Below are positions 44,858 through 54,081 of a DNA stretch of 64,000 bases, one piece after another. Positions within the stretch are counted from its first letter, which is position 1, and every line of letters begins with the position of its first letter. The stretch lies in assembly GCF_900142065.1 (NCBI RefSeq), contig NZ_FSRJ01000003.1, positions 496,001 to 560,000 of the forward strand, given 5' to 3'. Position numbers and translations under genes: made by a program. The DNA comes from Agromyces cerinus subsp. cerinus (GTDB lineage: Bacteria; Actinomycetota; Actinomycetes; Actinomycetales; Microbacteriaceae). A model generated the notes under the pieces. That model worked only from the letters and a program-made list of their open reading frames with translations, was not told the DNA's origin and made no database searches.

Positions 44858-44953
44858 GCCGGACCGTTCCCGCAGTTCGAGCACGATGAGGAGTTCGAAG
44901 ATGAGACAGCGTCCGCCGACCGATTCCACAACGTCGACCACTGGACGCAGCGG

Positions 44954-45928
44954 ATGCCGCGGCAGCCGCCGCGGGACATCGTGAGGTCGTCGGCCGCGGG
45001 CATCGCGGGGCAGTCGATCGCGCTCGTCCTTCTTCTGGCCTCCACCTGGGTGGTCGTCGGCATCGCACTCGTGGGGGCGGAGGCCGGGGTGGTCTCCGCA
45101 GGACGCACGGTGTTCGCGGCCTTCGGCCTGTTGCTCCTGCTGCTCACGTCGCAGAACCGGCGCTCGACGCAGACGGACGACCGGGGCGCGGTCGGTCGCC
45201 CTGGTCGGTACACCGCATGGCAGCTCGTCGTACTCGCCGGAACCGGGGTCGCCGGCTACACGATGTTGTCGACGGTCGCGATCGATCTCGCCGGCCCGAC
45301 GCTGCCGAGCCTCGTGTTGTCGCTCTCGCCCGCGGTCGTGCTGATGCTCGAGGCCAGGCTGGCGCGGGCACGCGTGAACATGCCGACCCTGGTCGCCACG
45401 GGGGCCGCCATCGCCGGTACGGTGCTCTTCGTCGTTCCACGACTCAGTGGAACAGCCGGATCGGACACCCTCCTCGGAGTGCTCGCGGCGATCGCCGCCA
45501 TGCTCTCGATGGCGGTCTACGGCCTCTACTTCGCGCAGGTCAATCTTCACCATGTGGGTGCCCTGACTCCGCGCATCCTTCCGATCTTCGCGCTCGGGAG
45601 CATCCCGCTCGTGCTCTGGGCCGGCATCGAGGTGTCGAACGGCCGGAACGTGGACCTGTCGAGCGTGGTGATCCTGGCATTGCTCGGAATCGTGATCTAT
45701 GTGCCCGCCTACCTGGTGCAGCACCGGATCCTGCTGAGTGCCGGCCCCGCATACGCCGCCGTGTTGGGACTGGCCGTCCCGCCGTTGGTCGGGGTCGCCT
45801 CCGCCGTCCTCGGCATCGCGGACGCTCCCGGAGTCGTCCAGACCGTCGGGATCGCGCTCACCTCGGTGGCCATGGTCTTCGTCATCCGCCTGAAGTTCGC
45901 AGAACACGCCGCCGCACGGGAAGGCTGA
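44954..45928 (+). CDS. EamA/DMT family transporter
   Basis: A 324-residue drug/metabolite transporter with about ten helices in two EamA halves (IALVLLLASTWVVVGIALV; LLGVLAAIAAMLSMAVYGLYF). Possibly exports a side product or imports a sugar derivative. The ATG at 44954 has no clear ribosome-binding site. The same frame stays open back to the oxidoreductase stop and reads DEEFEDETASADRFHNVD, protein-like but without a start codon. GAGGAG plus ATG at 44901 starts a different frame that stops after 27 codons. Confidence 0.8.
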   Translation: MPRQPPRDIVRSSAAGIAGQSIALVLLLASTWVVVGIALVGAEAGVVSAGRTVFAAFGLLLLLLTSQNRRSTQTDDRGAVGRPGRYTAWQLVVLAGTGVAGYTMLSTVAIDLAGPTLPSLVLSLSPAVVLMLEARLARARVNMPTLVATGAAIAGTVLFVVPRLSGTAGSDTLLGVLAAIAAMLSMAVYGLYFAQVNLHHVGALTPRILPIFALGSIPLVLWAGIEVSNGRNVDLSSVVILALLGIVIYVPAYLVQHRILLSAGPAYAAVLGLAVPPLVGVASAVLGIADAPGVVQTVGIALTSVAMVFVIRLKFAEHAAAREG

Positions 45929-45998
45929 CCGACCCCGCACCTCGTCACCCACCCATGCAGTACCTCTGCGCTCCCGACACGGAGGCATTCCCCGATCG

Positions 45999-46018
45999 TC
46001 GGTTCACCGATGAACCGA
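45999..46018. promoter_or_regulatory. Inverted repeat before the GH29-like gene
   Basis: TCGGTTCA and TGAACCGA are perfect eight-base arms around CCGA, ending 14 bases before the ribosome-binding site. It could be an operator or a small leader hairpin. Confidence 0.4.
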
Positions 46019-46039
46019 GAACACAGAAAAGGAGTACTC

Positions 46040-49000
46040 ATGCAAGACAGGCGAACGAAACCCATCGCCATACTCAGCGCCTCGGCGCTGATCACGACGG
46101 CGCTGGCCGTCGGTGCGTCTGCGGGGCCCGCTCAGGCCCAGCAGACGGGCGGAAACGCACCGTTCATCAATTCGTGGCTCGTGTCCGGGCCGGTCGACAC
46201 CGCCGTCGCGGACGAGATCTACGGATGCGAGGCGCCCGAGGTCGTGAACCTGGCGGCGTCGGCGACGGCGACGGCCTCGACGGCCCTCGCCGCGAACCCG
46301 CCCGCCCAGCTGATCGACGGCGATGTCCGCAAGCAGTGGGTGGGGGAGAGCACGTCCGCTCCGACCGTCACCCTCAGCTGGGATTCGCCGATCTCACTCA
46401 ACGAGGTGCGGTTGGCTCAGTGGGGCGACGGGCGCCACGTGAACCAGTCGTACCGGCTTGCGTTCACGCTCGAGGATGGCTCGACGGTCGATGTGCCGAC
46501 CGTCGCCAGCACCTCCAACGCCCCGACCTCGCCCACGATCTACACGCACGCGGAGACGCTGCAGGGTGTCGTGTCGCTGACCGTCACGATCGACCCGGAT
46601 CGCAGTCCGTACCCGGGAATCACCGGGCTGTCGGAGATCGAGGTCTACGAGCGGGTGCAGCCGTCGCAGGGCGAGGAGCCGATCACGCCCGAGCTCGGCG
46701 GCACGCTCGGCACCGAGGCCGAGTCGACCGAGTGGGAGTACTTCGACGATCGGCTCTACAACCGCAACTACGACGACTACCAGGACCTGTACGGCTACTA
46801 CTCGGTCAAGAAGGGTGAGGACACGCGGAACAAGTTCGTCTACGCGCACACCTACGTCTACAGCCCCGAGGCGCGGAAGGCGTTCGTGAACGTCGGGGCG
46901 AGCGGCTCGTACCGGCTGTACGTGAACGACCACTGCCTGACGTCTCCGAGCACGCCCGTCGAGGTGCAGAAGGACCTGACGAAGCAGGAGGTCGACCTGC
47001 AGGCGGGATGGAACAAGGTGCTGCTGCAGATCGAGCACACCTACACCGAGGACGTGAACGGCAACGGCGTTCCGATCGCCAAGGACCAGAACGTCGCCTA
47101 CCTCGGCTTCTACGGTCGGATCAGCGATGAGCGCGGCAACCGAATCGACGGGATCGTCAGCTCGGTGGCCGGCCCTTCCGACGAGCTGCAGATCGACACG
47201 CAGTCGCTCGAGAGCCGCAGCCCGGGCGAGGACACGCTGCCGAAGGCCGTCCTGCCGACCGGCTACGTGGACTGGCCCTACGTGTGGAACAAGTCGGTCA
47301 CCTCGAACGCGTACGGCGTCTCGGCATCTCCGTTCCAGTTCAACGCCAGCGGCGGCGAGCCCGGTTACACCTGGAAGCTGGTCGACGGCGAGCTCCCCGA
47401 AGGTCTCGAGCTGAACCCCGACGGCACGATCCCCGACGGACTCGTCGACGGCAAGGCGGATCTCGCCAACCCGAAGGGCGTCATCAGTCCGAACGCCCGC
47501 ATCGGCGACTACGCGTTCACGCTCGAGGTGACCGACGCCGCAGGCACGACCGCGACCAAGGAGTTCACCCTCACGGTGGAGGATCGACCCAACCGCGAGT
47601 TCGAGGAAGGACGCGTCAGCGCACTCACGCACGCCACCCCGATCTACAACTACTTCGTCGATCCGAACTACTCGGTCGACCAGTGGGCGCAGCGCGCGCT
47701 CGGGCAGGGCCACTCGCTCGTGACGCTCGAAGCGCTGCAGCAGAACTACCACTGGCCGTCGAAGTTCGCCGACCCGGCGCACGATCGCAACCAGTACATG
47801 CCGAAGGACGCCGACGGCAAGGTCGTCGACGGGCTGATGCCCTTCGCCGACGCCGTGAGGCGATACGGCATGGATCTCGGGATCTACTACGCGACCGAGG
47901 GCGGCGGCCTGCAGCACTACTCGACCGACGTGTTCGTGCAGAACGTCGAGGACCTGCTCGACCGATACGAGCCGACCTATCTGTACTTCGACGGACCGCA
48001 GGCCATGCGAGGTGCGAACTACGACGTGATGTACAGCGCGGTGCGCAACCACGGCGCGGACATCATCATCGACTCCAACGCCTGGGGGGAGGAGTTCGGC
48101 GACCCGGACATCCGCACCGCCGAGGCATCCGGCATCTTCTCGAACGCGGGCGCCGACCACCTGGTCAAGCGGACCCCGATGGAGCCGTGGAAGATGATCC
48201 GCACCGCGAACCAGGTGTCGCCGTACTACGGTCAGCGCGACGACTTCCGCATGGTGGTGCAGGAGACCGTCATGAATGCCGGCCGCGGCTACGTCGACAA
48301 CAACGACCAGACCGTGCTCGACAGTCGCGGCCCGAACTGGCACTCGCCCACCGAGATGGCGACGCGTTATCCGAAGGGCGTCCAGGAGTTCATCGACGTG
48401 CGTGACGCGATGGTCGACTGGTGGCAGCCGGCTCCCGGCGTGAACCTGCACGAGTCGGTCACCGGCACCATGCCGTTCTACCTTCCGGGGTACGGATACG
48501 AGGACGACGGGATCGGCAACTACGACCAGTTCGCCCACCCGAACGCCTCGACCGGCCCGCAGTGGGGGTATGCGACCAGTCGCGACAACAGCGTCTACCT
48601 GCACATCGTGAAGGGGCCGGATGGCAAGAAGGGCTTCGAGGCGATCCCTGACCGTCAGCTGACGGTCGGAGGCATCGCCCACGGGGTGGAATCGGTCACT
48701 CTGCTCAACGCCGATCAGCCGATCCAATTCACGCAGGACGGCGAATCGCTGGCCATCGACCTGAGCGATGTCGCCGCCGATCCGATCGACACGATCATCA
48801 AGATCGAGACGGATGACGCGGCTCGCGAGTACGCCCTGACCGACGTGACGGTCGACGCCGAGGCCCGCGACGACGGCCGGCTGCAGCTGATCGCGGGTGG
48901 ATACATGACGTACCCCTCGCTGGCGACGGAGCTCGACAAGGTGAAGTACCACTCGTCGAACAAGAAGGTGGCCACCGTCGGCAAGGACGGTGTGGTCGTG

Positions 49001-49882
49001 CCCCGAGGCGACGGCTCGGTGACGGTCACCGTGACCGGAAAGGCCGCTGGAGTCACGAAGCGCACCGACGTCGAGATCGCGGTCGTGAACGGTGTGGCGT
49101 TCATCGGCGAGGATCTGACCTCGGCGGTGCTGCGGATCGACGACAAGGAGACGTTCGGCACGTTCGACCGCGGTGCGTCGCCCGCGTACACGCTCGACGG
49201 ACGCTCGGCGCACGGTCAGTCCGTGCGACTGGATGCCGCCGAGATCACCTGGCACGCCGGCACGGTCGACCTCGACGCCGGCACGAAGACGGCGCCGGTC
49301 GTGATCACCGAACTCGACACGTTCGCGTTCGAGGACGGAGAGCTCTCGCTGCCCGAGGTCGCCGAGACGACGCGCGGCGTCGCCTGGGCCGAGGTCGAAC
49401 TGGGCGGCAAGACCGTCACCAGCAACCGGGTGTTCTTCGACCTGCTGCCGACGCGCGATCTCGCAGGCTCGGCGAAGGTCACCGCGAGCGACGGCTCCTC
49501 GTCGACGGCGGAGCTGACGGACGGGATCGAGATCGACGCCGCCCACCTCGGCGGCTCCGGCTGGACCGCTCCCGGAGCCGCGCCCTCGTGGGTGCAGTTC
49601 GAGCTCGACGAGCCCGCCGCGCTGTCGAGCATCGGGCTGACGTTCAACTCGGCGGGTCAGCGCTACGTCAACACGCCGAAGTCGATCGTCATTCAGACGA
49701 GCAGCGACGGGGAGACCTGGCAGGATGCCGCTGCCGTCGCCGGGCCGACGGGCGGGGTCTACTTCGGAGCGCCGAACGCCTATCCGCTCACCGGCACCGT
49801 TCAGCACGTGCGGGTCTCGTTCCCGGAGGGGTCACGAGGGTCGACCCTCGACGTGCTCGAGGTCGCGATCAACGCGAAGTGA
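46040..49882 (+). CDS. Large secreted GH29-like (alpha-L-fucosidase-related) multidomain protein
   Basis: A 1280-residue protein. A Sec signal ends near AGPAQAQQ. Rough order: discoidin/F5-8C-like domain (70-200), jelly-roll domain (230-365, SGSYRLYVNDHC), putative Ig domain (410-515, SPFQFNASGGEPGYTWKLVD), catalytic barrel (520-800), linker, BIG2-like domain (930-1015) and a C-terminal discoidin-like domain (1140-1280). The barrel has GLMPFADAVRRYGMDLGIYY and YEPTYLYFDGPQ, which resemble GH29 strands and its nucleophile motif (x-F-D-G), but the usual N-terminal HWG/WHD motifs are weak. No LPXTG anchor or terminal helix, so released or bound through its carbohydrate-binding domains. AAAGGAG sets the ATG at 46040. 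Confidence 0.7.
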   Translation: MQDRRTKPIAILSASALITTALAVGASAGPAQAQQTGGNAPFINSWLVSGPVDTAVADEIYGCEAPEVVNLAASATATASTALAANPPAQLIDGDVRKQWVGESTSAPTVTLSWDSPISLNEVRLAQWGDGRHVNQSYRLAFTLEDGSTVDVPTVASTSNAPTSPTIYTHAETLQGVVSLTVTIDPDRSPYPGITGLSEIEVYERVQPSQGEEPITPELGGTLGTEAESTEWEYFDDRLYNRNYDDYQDLYGYYSVKKGEDTRNKFVYAHTYVYSPEARKAFVNVGASGSYRLYVNDHCLTSPSTPVEVQKDLTKQEVDLQAGWNKVLLQIEHTYTEDVNGNGVPIAKDQNVAYLGFYGRISDERGNRIDGIVSSVAGPSDELQIDTQSLESRSPGEDTLPKAVLPTGYVDWPYVWNKSVTSNAYGVSASPFQFNASGGEPGYTWKLVDGELPEGLELNPDGTIPDGLVDGKADLANPKGVISPNARIGDYAFTLEVTDAAGTTATKEFTLTVEDRPNREFEEGRVSALTHATPIYNYFVDPNYSVDQWAQRALGQGHSLVTLEALQQNYHWPSKFADPAHDRNQYMPKDADGKVVDGLMPFADAVRRYGMDLGIYYATEGGGLQHYSTDVFVQNVEDLLDRYEPTYLYFDGPQAMRGANYDVMYSAVRNHGADIIIDSNAWGEEFGDPDIRTAEASGIFSNAGADHLVKRTPMEPWKMIRTANQVSPYYGQRDDFRMVVQETVMNAGRGYVDNNDQTVLDSRGPNWHSPTEMATRYPKGVQEFIDVRDAMVDWWQPAPGVNLHESVTGTMPFYLPGYGYEDDGIGNYDQFAHPNASTGPQWGYATSRDNSVYLHIVKGPDGKKGFEAIPDRQLTVGGIAHGVESVTLLNADQPIQFTQDGESLAIDLSDVAADPIDTIIKIETDDAAREYALTDVTVDAEARDDGRLQLIAGGYMTYPSLATELDKVKYHSSNKKVATVGKDGVVVPRGDGSVTVTVTGKAAGVTKRTDVEIAVVNGVAFIGEDLTSAVLRIDDKETFGTFDRGASPAYTLDGRSAHGQSVRLDAAEITWHAGTVDLDAGTKTAPVVITELDTFAFEDGELSLPEVAETTRGVAWAEVELGGKTVTSNRVFFDLLPTRDLAGSAKVTASDGSSSTAELTDGIEIDAAHLGGSGWTAPGAAPSWVQFELDEPAALSSIGLTFNSAGQRYVNTPKSIVIQTSSDGETWQDAAAVAGPTGGVYFGAPNAYPLTGTVQHVRVSFPEGSRGSTLDVLEVAINAK

Positions 49883-49906
49883 GTCGGGACCGTCCCTGAC
49901 CTGCCT

Positions 49907-49941
49907 CGGTGACTCGGGCGCCATCACGGCCCGAGTCACCG
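49907..49941 (+). terminator. Terminator of the GH29-like gene
   Basis: CGGTGACTCGGGC and GCCCGAGTCACCG form a perfect 13-base stem with a nine-base loop, 25 bases after the stop. A second G/C hairpin (49956-49963 with 49976-49983) follows. No T-tract. Confidence 0.8.
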
Positions 49942-50051
49942 GGGCGGCCGGGAGACCGCCGGGCGGGGAACGGCCCCCGGCGGTCGCGCGATTCCCGTGT
50001 CGGAGGCGGTGAGTAGACTCTTCTGGTCACTCGACCTTAGGGGCATTACAT

Positions 50052-50492
50052 ATGCAACGAATCATCACTTCCACGGCGCTCGTCTTCGCGGGCGCCCTGC
50101 TTCTCTCGGGCTGCGCCACAAGCGGCGGCACCGAGGCGAGCCCGTCCGCCGACTCGTGCGAGGTCGTCCGCGTCGAGGTGCGCGACGTCTCGAACGGTGC
50201 GCAGAACGCGATCCTGACCGTCACCGACCCGACTGAGCTCGTCGCCTACCTCGACGAGCTCTCCGAGCGCGTCGACGCGCTCGACGAGCAGGCGGCCGAC
50301 GACACGGCTCTCGCCGACGCGCTCGACGCGTTCGACGAGAAGATCGACGCGGCGAGCGACTGGGCGGAGACGCTGCCCACCGCTGCCGAGATCGAGGCCG
50401 GCGCCGAGATCGACGCCGAGGCACAGGCTGCGCAGACCGCGGACATCCAGACCGCAGCGGTCAAGGTCACCGAGGTGTGCACCGCCGAGTAG
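50052..50492 (+). CDS. Small lipoprotein of unknown function
   Basis: A 146-residue lipoprotein: signal peptide with lipobox LLLSGCATSGG, then an acidic, Asp/Ala/Glu-rich, largely helical mature part (SERVDALDEQAADDTALADA) with two further cysteines (DSCEVV and EVCTAE) that could pair. I recognise no family. A TAGACT -10 box (50014-50019) and AGGGG nine bases before the ATG suggest its own promoter. It lies just outside the island terminator. Confidence 0.75.
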   Translation: MQRIITSTALVFAGALLLSGCATSGGTEASPSADSCEVVRVEVRDVSNGAQNAILTVTDPTELVAYLDELSERVDALDEQAADDTALADALDAFDEKIDAASDWAETLPTAAEIEAGAEIDAEAQAAQTADIQTAAVKVTEVCTAE

Positions 50493-50572
50493 CAGTCGTC
50501 ACGGAGTCGACGCGGGGCATCGCGCCCGGTCGCGTCGACTCCGAACGCGCATGATGAGCGCGCGGCATCCGT

Positions 50573-51451
50573 TCACTCGGAGGCCGCGCGCTTTCGCGTG
50601 CTCGCCGTCTTCTTCGGAGCCTTCGTCGATTTCGCCTCGGACGCCGTGGTCGTCGCGTCGGATGCCTCGCGCTTGGCCGCGATCGACTGACGCAGCGCCT
50701 CCATGAGGTCGATGACCTCGCCGCCCTTCTCCTCTTCGGGCTCTTCGCCGAAGGTCGCTGCGGTGTCGATGCCCTCGCCCTGTTCGAGCTTGGCCGCGAT
50801 GAGCGTGCGCAGCTCCTGCTGGTACTCGTCGACGTACTGCTCGGGGTCGAAGTCGGAGACGAGGCTCTCGACGAGCTGCTTCGAGAGGTCGAGTTCCTTC
50901 GCCGAGATCTTCACCGGCTCGGAGAGCGAGGCGAAGTCGGCGGCGCGCACCTCGTCGCTCCAGAGCAGCGTCTGCACCATGAGCACGTCGCCGTGCACGC
51001 GGAGGGCGGCGAGCCGCGTCTTCTGCCGCAGGGCCATCTGCACGATCGCGGTGCGGTCGGTCGACTCGAGCGTCTCGCGCAGCAGCACGTAGGCCTTCGA
51101 CGACGCCGAGTCGGGCTCGAGGTAGTAGCTGCGGTCGAACATGATCGGGTCGATCTGGTCGCTCGGCACGAACTCGACGACCTCGATCTCGCGGCTGCGC
51201 TCGGCCGGCAGCGACTTCAGGTCGTCGTCGGTGATGACGACGGTCTGCTCGCCGTCGTCGTACGCCTTGTCGATGTTCTTGAAATCGACGACCTTGCCGC
51301 AGACCTCGCACTTGCGTTGGTACCTGATGCGCCCACCGTCTTCGTCGTGCACCTGGTGCAGTGACACGTCGTGGTCTTCGGTGGCGCTGTACAGCTTGAC
51401 GGGCACATTGACGAGGCCGAATGTGACCGCCCCCTTCCAGACGGCTCGCAT
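50573..51451 (-). CDS. ku: Non-homologous end-joining protein Ku
   Basis: A 292-residue bacterial Ku. MRAVWKGAVTFGLVNVPVKLYSAT is the invariant start; CEVCGKVVDFKNIDKAYDDG is the conserved early core, and the beta-barrel core extends to about residue 255. The C-terminal 30 residues are Lys/Ala/Thr-rich (KAPKKTASTRKRAASE), the DNA-bridging tail. Ku homodimers thread onto broken DNA ends and recruit LigD, whose gene is divergent 75 bases away. A longer antisense frame across ligD is spurious. Confidence 0.95.
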   Translation of the reverse strand: MRAVWKGAVTFGLVNVPVKLYSATEDHDVSLHQVHDEDGGRIRYQRKCEVCGKVVDFKNIDKAYDDGEQTVVITDDDLKSLPAERSREIEVVEFVPSDQIDPIMFDRSYYLEPDSASSKAYVLLRETLESTDRTAIVQMALRQKTRLAALRVHGDVLMVQTLLWSDEVRAADFASLSEPVKISAKELDLSKQLVESLVSDFDPEQYVDEYQQELRTLIAAKLEQGEGIDTAATFGEEPEEEKGGEVIDLMEALRQSIAAKREASDATTTASEAKSTKAPKKTASTRKRAASE

Positions 51452-51526
51452 GCCTCCAGTACACACCAGGGGCATGCGTGCGCGATACCCCTCGCGGCAT
51501 CCTCGTGATCCGGCGCCGACCCCGGC

Positions 51527-54055
51527 ATGATGGTGGTCATGGCCGATGGCGCGCGCCAACTCGTCGAGGTCGACGGCCGCCGCCTGCGGTTGACGAACCT
51601 CGACAAGGTCATGTATCCCGAGACGGGCATGACGAAGGGCGAGGTGATCTCCTACTACGCGGAGATCGCCGCCGTCATGGTGCCGCTCGTCGCCGGGCGG
51701 CCGGTCACGCGCAAACGGTGGGTGCACGGCGTCGGCACAGCGGATGCCCCTGAGCAGCCGTTCTTCGAGAAGAACCTCGCCGAGCATGCTCCCGACTGGG
51801 TGCGCCGCGGCATCCAGCACCACTCCGACGGCGACAAGGCGTATCCCATCGCCGGCGACCGTGCGACGCTCGTCTGGCTCGCGCAGCAGGCCGCCCTCGA
51901 GCTGCACGTGCCGCAGTGGCGGTTCGATGCCGGCGGGGAGCCCGCGAAGCCCGATCGCATGGTCTTCGACCTCGATCCCGGCGAGGGCATGGGACTCGCC
52001 GAGTGCGCCGAGGTCGCGAGACTCGTGCGCGACCTCATCGCGGGAATGGGCCTCGAGGCAGTGCCCGTGACGAGCGGCAGCAAGGGCATCCACCTCTATG
52101 CGGCGCTCGACGGCTCGCAGACCTCCGACCAGGTCTCGGCGGTCGCGCACGAGTTGGCCAGGGCGCTCGAGGCAGACCATCCCGACCTCGTGGTCTCGAG
52201 CATGCGCAAGACGCTGCGCACCGGGCGGGTGCTCATCGACTGGAGCCAGAACAACGGCAAGAAGACGACGATCGCGCCGTACTCGCTGCGCGGCCGGCCG
52301 CGGCCGACGGTGGCCGCGCCGCGCACGTGGGAAGAACTCGACGATGCAGGGCTCCGTCAGCTCGAGGCATCCGAGGTGCTCGAACGGGTCGCGGCGGCAG
52401 GCGACCCGATGCGGGCGATCACCGAACGCTCGCACGGAGGGCCGCTCGCACAGTACCTGTCGATGCGGAGCGCCGCGGCCACGCCTGAGCCCATGCCGGC
52501 GTCGGCATGGGGTGAGGCGAGTGCGGGGGAGCCGCGCTTCGTGATCCAGGAGCACCGCGCCCGCCGCCTGCACTTCGACCTGCGGCTCGAGCGCGACGGC
52601 GTGCTGAAGAGCTGGGCGGTGCCGAAGGGCGTGCCCGAGACGTCGGGGGCGAACCACCTCGCCGTGCAGACCGAGGACCACCCGATGGAGTACGCCGCGT
52701 TCGAGGGCACCATCCCGAAGGGGGAATACGGTGCCGGGTCCATGACGATCTGGGATGCCGGAACCTATGCGACCGAGAAGTGGCGCGACGACGAGATCAT
52801 CATCGACGTCGACGGGCAGCCGGGCGGGCCGCTCGGCGGGCCGGTGCGGCTCGCGCTCATCCGCACCGACGGGCAGGGTGAGAAGAGCTCGTGGCTGCTG
52901 CACCGGATGAAGGACCAGACGATGCGCGCCGAGCAGGTTCTGCCGGTTGAGCCTGTCGAAACCGGGCCGGTCGAGACCGGGCCGGTCGAGACCGAGCCGG
53001 TCGAGACCGAGGCTGTCGACACCTCTCGTGCAGGCCCCATGGTTTCGGCAGGCTCGACCCGCAGCGTTCGGCAGGCTCATCGCGCGGAAGAGCGCCCGAT
53101 GCTCGCGACGGCGGCGACGGTCGGCATGCTCAGCGGAGAGGAGTGGGCGCTCGAGTGGAAGTGGGACGGCATCCGCGTGCTCGCGCGCACCGAGGGCGGT
53201 GTCGTGCGGTTGCTCAGCCGCAACGGGGTCGACATCACCGCCCGGTACCCCGAGCTCGCCCAACTGCCCGCCGTCGTGCGCGGCGATGCCCTCCTCGACG
53301 GCGAGATCGTCGCACTCGACGCTGACGGGCGACCTGATTTCGGGCGCCTCCAGCATCGGATGAATCTCACGAAGCCGCGGGAGATCGAGCGGGTCGCGGC
53401 ATCCGTTCCCGTGCGCCTGCTGCTCTTCGACGTGCTCGAGGTCGCCGGTCGATCCGTCGTCGACGAGCCGTACCGCGAGCGTCGCGCGCGGCTGGCCGGA
53501 CTCGTCAGGATGAAGCGGGGCGTGCCGATCGAGGTGCCCGCGCCCGCCACCGGGAGCCCGGCCGAGGCGCTCGAGGAGAGCCGCCGGCTCGGGCTCGAGG
53601 GGCTCGTCGCGAAGCGCCCCGACTCCCGGTACCGACCCGGCGCCCGCAGCAGCGACTGGCTGAAGCTCAAGCTCACCCTGACGCAGGAGGTCGTGATCGG
53701 CGGCTACCGACGGGGCGTCGGCACGCGCACCGGGCGCATCCGCTCGTTGCTCGTCGGCATCCCGGGTGAGGGCGGTCTCGGCGCCGGCAGCCTCGAGTAC
53801 GCCGGCCGCGTGGGGTCGGGATTCGCCGAGCGCGAGCTCGACCGACTCCTCGCCGCGCTGACGCCGCTCGAGCAGGCCGAGTCGCCCTTCGTGCAGGTGC
53901 CCGCGGCCGACATGAGCGACGCGGTCTGGGTGCGCCCCGAGCTCGTCGGCGAGATCGAACTCGGCGAATGGACGGGCACCGGGGTCGCGCGGCATCCGCG
54001 CTGGCGAGGCCTGCGACCCGACAAGTCGCCGGCCGACGTCGTGCGCGAGAGCTGA
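51527..54055 (+). CDS. ligD: ATP-dependent DNA ligase LigD (polymerase-phosphoesterase-ligase)
   Basis: An 842-residue NHEJ enzyme in the order Pol-PE-Lig. Polymerase (about 20-290): MVFDLDPGEG catalytic aspartates, TSGSKGIHLY, LIDWSQNNGKKT. Phosphoesterase (335-465): FVIQEHRARRLHFDLRLE and GTIPKGEYGAGSM. Ligase (525-842): nucleotidyl-lysine motif EWKWDGIRV near 543, LDGEIVALD, GLEGLVAKRPDSRYRPG, DWLKLKLT. The 470-520 linker contains five tandem pentapeptides of VETGP type encoded by a palindromic repeat element. The ATG at 51527 or MADGAR at 51539 could be the start. Confidence 0.95.
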   Translation: MMVVMADGARQLVEVDGRRLRLTNLDKVMYPETGMTKGEVISYYAEIAAVMVPLVAGRPVTRKRWVHGVGTADAPEQPFFEKNLAEHAPDWVRRGIQHHSDGDKAYPIAGDRATLVWLAQQAALELHVPQWRFDAGGEPAKPDRMVFDLDPGEGMGLAECAEVARLVRDLIAGMGLEAVPVTSGSKGIHLYAALDGSQTSDQVSAVAHELARALEADHPDLVVSSMRKTLRTGRVLIDWSQNNGKKTTIAPYSLRGRPRPTVAAPRTWEELDDAGLRQLEASEVLERVAAAGDPMRAITERSHGGPLAQYLSMRSAAATPEPMPASAWGEASAGEPRFVIQEHRARRLHFDLRLERDGVLKSWAVPKGVPETSGANHLAVQTEDHPMEYAAFEGTIPKGEYGAGSMTIWDAGTYATEKWRDDEIIIDVDGQPGGPLGGPVRLALIRTDGQGEKSSWLLHRMKDQTMRAEQVLPVEPVETGPVETGPVETEPVETEAVDTSRAGPMVSAGSTRSVRQAHRAEERPMLATAATVGMLSGEEWALEWKWDGIRVLARTEGGVVRLLSRNGVDITARYPELAQLPAVVRGDALLDGEIVALDADGRPDFGRLQHRMNLTKPREIERVAASVPVRLLLFDVLEVAGRSVVDEPYRERRARLAGLVRMKRGVPIEVPAPATGSPAEALEESRRLGLEGLVAKRPDSRYRPGARSSDWLKLKLTLTQEVVIGGYRRGVGTRTGRIRSLLVGIPGEGGLGAGSLEYAGRVGSGFAERELDRLLAALTPLEQAESPFVQVPAADMSDAVWVRPELVGEIELGEWTGTGVARHPRWRGLRPDKSPADVVRES
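52945..53064 (+). repeat. Palindromic repeat element inside ligD
   Basis: GGTTGAGCCTGTCGAAACC (52945-52963) and an inverted copy starting GGTTTCGGCAGGCTCGACC (53041) bracket four to five 15-base tandem units (GTCGARACCGGGCCG). A further half site follows at 53066-53078. The arms equal those of the intergenic copies at 19286 and 21124. It is in frame and codes for the interdomain linker. Confidence 0.85.
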
Positions 54056-54081
54056 CCGGTTCGCGAACCGGTGCGGAGAGT

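Noticed and set aside
46394..49807. A 1137-codon open frame on the minus strand opposite the GH29-like gene
   Set aside because: It mirrors the G/C third-position pattern of the plus gene, lacks recognisable domains and a ribosome-binding site; a typical antisense shadow.
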